Part shown: piece by piece, positions 62,601 through 64,000 of the stretch | Position numbering within the stretch: the first letter of the stretch is position 1 | Layout of the letters: the number at the start of each line of letters is the position of its first letter | Origin: UBA1783 sp033808805 | GTDB taxonomy: Bacteria; Bacillota_I; Bacilli_A; Erysipelotrichales; Erysipelotrichaceae | Length of the DNA: 64,000 nt | Assembly: GCA_033808805.1 (NCBI GenBank) | Contig: JAPXMY010000006.1 | Span: 1-64,000, forward strand | Direction: 5' to 3' | Notes under the pieces: generated by a model | Seen by the model: the letters and a program-made list of their open reading frames with translations, nothing else | Told to the model about the DNA's origin: nothing | Databases searched by the model: none | Made by a program: the position numbers and the translations under genes

Positions 62601-63474
62601 AATTATTTTGTATTATTTAAACCTACTTGAAGAAGCATCATCAATCAGCTTTGTTCTTAAGGATTGAATTATTTTGTATTATTTAAACCATAAGGCAAAC
62701 CCCACACTTCAGCCAGTGTTCTTAAGGATTGAATTATTTTGTATTATTTAAACAGGCTCTGTTTAGGTGAATAGACAATTGCTGTTCTTAAGGATTGAAT
62801 TATTTTGTATTATTTAAACTATGCAATGCCAAAAGTGAAGGTTTAGAGTGTTCTTAAGGATTGAATTATTTTGTATTATTTAAACCCCAGCCTAACAAGC
62901 GCATTTCCTAAATTGGTTCTTAAGGATTGAATTATTTTGTATTATTTAAACCCAACCTTACAAGTGCATTTCCTAAATTAGTTCTTAAGGATTGAATTAT
63001 TTTGTATTATTTAAACTCTATGGTGGAGCGAGTTCTGGTAAGAGTTGTTCTTAAGGATTGAATTATTTTGTATTATTTAAACCTGCAAACAAGATCAACA
63101 TCATTCCAAAGAGTTCTTAAGGATTGAATTATTTTGTATTATTTAAACCCTTTTTCTAAGCAACGGTTCAGCTTGCGGTTCTTAAGGATTGAATTATTTT
63201 GTATTATTTAAACAGGAGAACGTACCAACCTCTCATTTGAGTTGTTCTTAAGGATTGAATTATTTTGTATTATTTAAACCACTTTGGGATAATGTGAAAA
63301 AACTGTTTGTTCTTAAGGATTGAATTATTTTGTATTATTTAAACTTAAATATATACCTTCAATAGCTTTAGTCGTTCTTAAGGATTGAATTATTTTGTAT
63401 TATTTAAACTATCTTATACTGAAATATCTTTTGCAGTTGTTCTTAAGGATTGAATTATTTTGTATTATTTAAAC
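59630..63474 (+). CRISPR. Type II-A CRISPR array, 59 repeats and 58 spacers
   Basis: I count 59 copies of a 36-base repeat (begins GTTCTTAAGGATTG, ends GTATTATTTAAAC) at starts from 59630 to 63439, with 58 spacers of 29-31 bases, mostly 30. The repeats appear identical throughout, including the last one at 63439-63474. Spacers are diverse. The exception is numbers 50 and 51 (62886-62915, 62952-62980), which are near-duplicates. Spacer 52 (63017-63046) reads YGGASSGKS in one frame, a phage terminase-like Walker A. Transcription is rightward from the csn2 side, so the newest spacers should be near 59666. Confidence 0.99.
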
Positions 63475-63604
63475 AATTTAAGTGAATGAAATGACTGAAA
63501 ATTCAATTTTTTATTGTGTGTTAATTAAACTAAATAATAATTAAATTTGCTTTTCTTGGCAACTATATTAATAGTGTAGTAAAATTATCGAAAGAGGAAT
63601 TAAT

Positions 63605-64000
63605 ATGATTATATATAAAAACAACAAAAAAGGATTTGTGGATGATGTAAGAGACGGAGTCATTGCTAGAAAGATTGCAAGTGAGTTTGCAAAGATTAAT
63701 TTCAATTATGGTAATGATAGAGAGTATCGTTCATGGGCAAATTCACTGAATTTTATGAGAAATGCGATAGATGATTCTGAAATTAGTGATGAATGCCAAA
63801 TAGCAATTGAGTATAAAATACCACTTACTGAAAAGAGAGTGGATTTTCTTATTGCTGGAATTGATGAAAACAATAACAACAATATTGTAGTTGTCGAATT
63901 GAAGCAATGGGAAAATAGTTCTATCACTAATAGTCCTGATGTTGTTGAAACTTATGTTGGTGGAGGAAATAGATTGGTTTGTCATCCTAGTTATCAAGCT
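63605..64000 (+). CDS. DUF2075-type nuclease/ATPase, N-terminal part (runs off the edge)
   Basis: The open frame from ATG 63605 (after GAGG) reads MIIYKNNKKGFVDDVRDGVI and on, without a stop, to the end of the window. It contains a PD-(D/E)xK-like motif: RVDFLIAG (Asp) and VVVELKQW (Glu-x-Lys), then VETYVGGGNRLVCHPSYQA. This is the N-terminal nuclease-like region of proteins that continue into a DUF2075 P-loop ATPase. A weak promoter TTGGCA, 18 bases, TAAAAT (63556-63585) precedes it. Such proteins are often found in defence regions; independence from CRISPR is likely because it has its own promoter. Confidence 0.8.
   Translation, partial: MIIYKNNKKGFVDDVRDGVIARKIASEFAKINFNYGNDREYRSWANSLNFMRNAIDDSEISDECQIAIEYKIPLTEKRVDFLIAGIDENNNNNIVVVELKQWENSSITNSPDVVETYVGGGNRLVCHPSYQA

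Noticed and set aside
62886..62980. Spacers 50 and 51 as an assembly duplication
   Set aside because: They differ at four positions, all silent in the shared coding frame, and differ in length by one base, which a duplication error would not produce.
59630..63474. Self-targeting spacers against this window
   Set aside because: Reading the 58 spacers against the genes here gave no match I could recognise; a whole-genome search would be needed to exclude it.
63706..63997. Two overlapping frames on the minus strand at the right edge
   Set aside because: They are antisense to the DUF2075-type gene, whose + strand frame has a binding site, promoter and nuclease motif.

Overview
The window is AT-rich, low-GC bacterial DNA with strong GGAGG-type ribosome binding sites, SigA-type promoters, an S-box riboswitch, PTS genes and no outer-membrane functions. 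That points to Bacillota; the gene mix and the compact type II-A CRISPR locus suggest a gut-associated Erysipelotrichia-like or neighbouring lineage, but I cannot name a species.

The first 12.4 kb are accessory DNA. Positions 1-2300 hold qatC and qatD of a QatABCD-type anti-phage system whose upstream genes are missing. Positions 2450-7430 look like an integrative element: HTH protein, AEP-type primase, tyrosine recombinase, a hairpin-rich non-coding stretch, a small unlisted gene and a large serine recombinase. Next come a HigBA toxin-antitoxin pair and a field of decaying genes (AAA ATPase scrap, HIRAN protein, frameshifted ATP-grasp protein). It ends in an AbiEi/AbiEii pair whose toxin is frameshifted.

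From 12.5 to 53.3 kb the content is mostly housekeeping and metabolic. It includes a Na+/phosphate transporter, an ascorbate-type PTS coupled to a split transketolase, an amidohydrolase/glutaminase pair beside a KdgT-like permease, and a membrane-anchored TIR/beta-propeller protein. A rhamnoside operon follows (AraC regulator, GPH transporter, GH78, GH3, RhaA, RhaB). After it come a SAM-I riboswitch driving an unusually short MetK, a two-gene SUF-like system under a MarR regulator, a Cys-rich ArsR regulator with an ABC-2 exporter, a PadR/DUF2812 pair, and small operons for amino-acid transport and export. Several regulators have clear palindromic operators at their own promoters.

From 53.4 kb to the end is a complete type II-A CRISPR-Cas locus: cas9, tracrRNA, cas1, cas2, csn2, a short leader, and 59 apparently identical 36-bp repeats with 58 spacers. 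A truncated DUF2075-type nuclease/ATPase gene follows. The tracrRNA lies between cas9 and cas1, with a promoter built into the last codons and stop codon of cas9. It can pair with the whole repeat, and it can also fold on itself to hide most of the anti-repeat. Its terminator separates the effector gene from the adaptation genes. Two adjacent spacers match the same nine-residue coding site with only synonymous differences, so they record two related phages.

Three genes carry what looks like a single-base deletion in a homopolymer. These could be real inactivation, phase variation or sequencing error, and each is marked.
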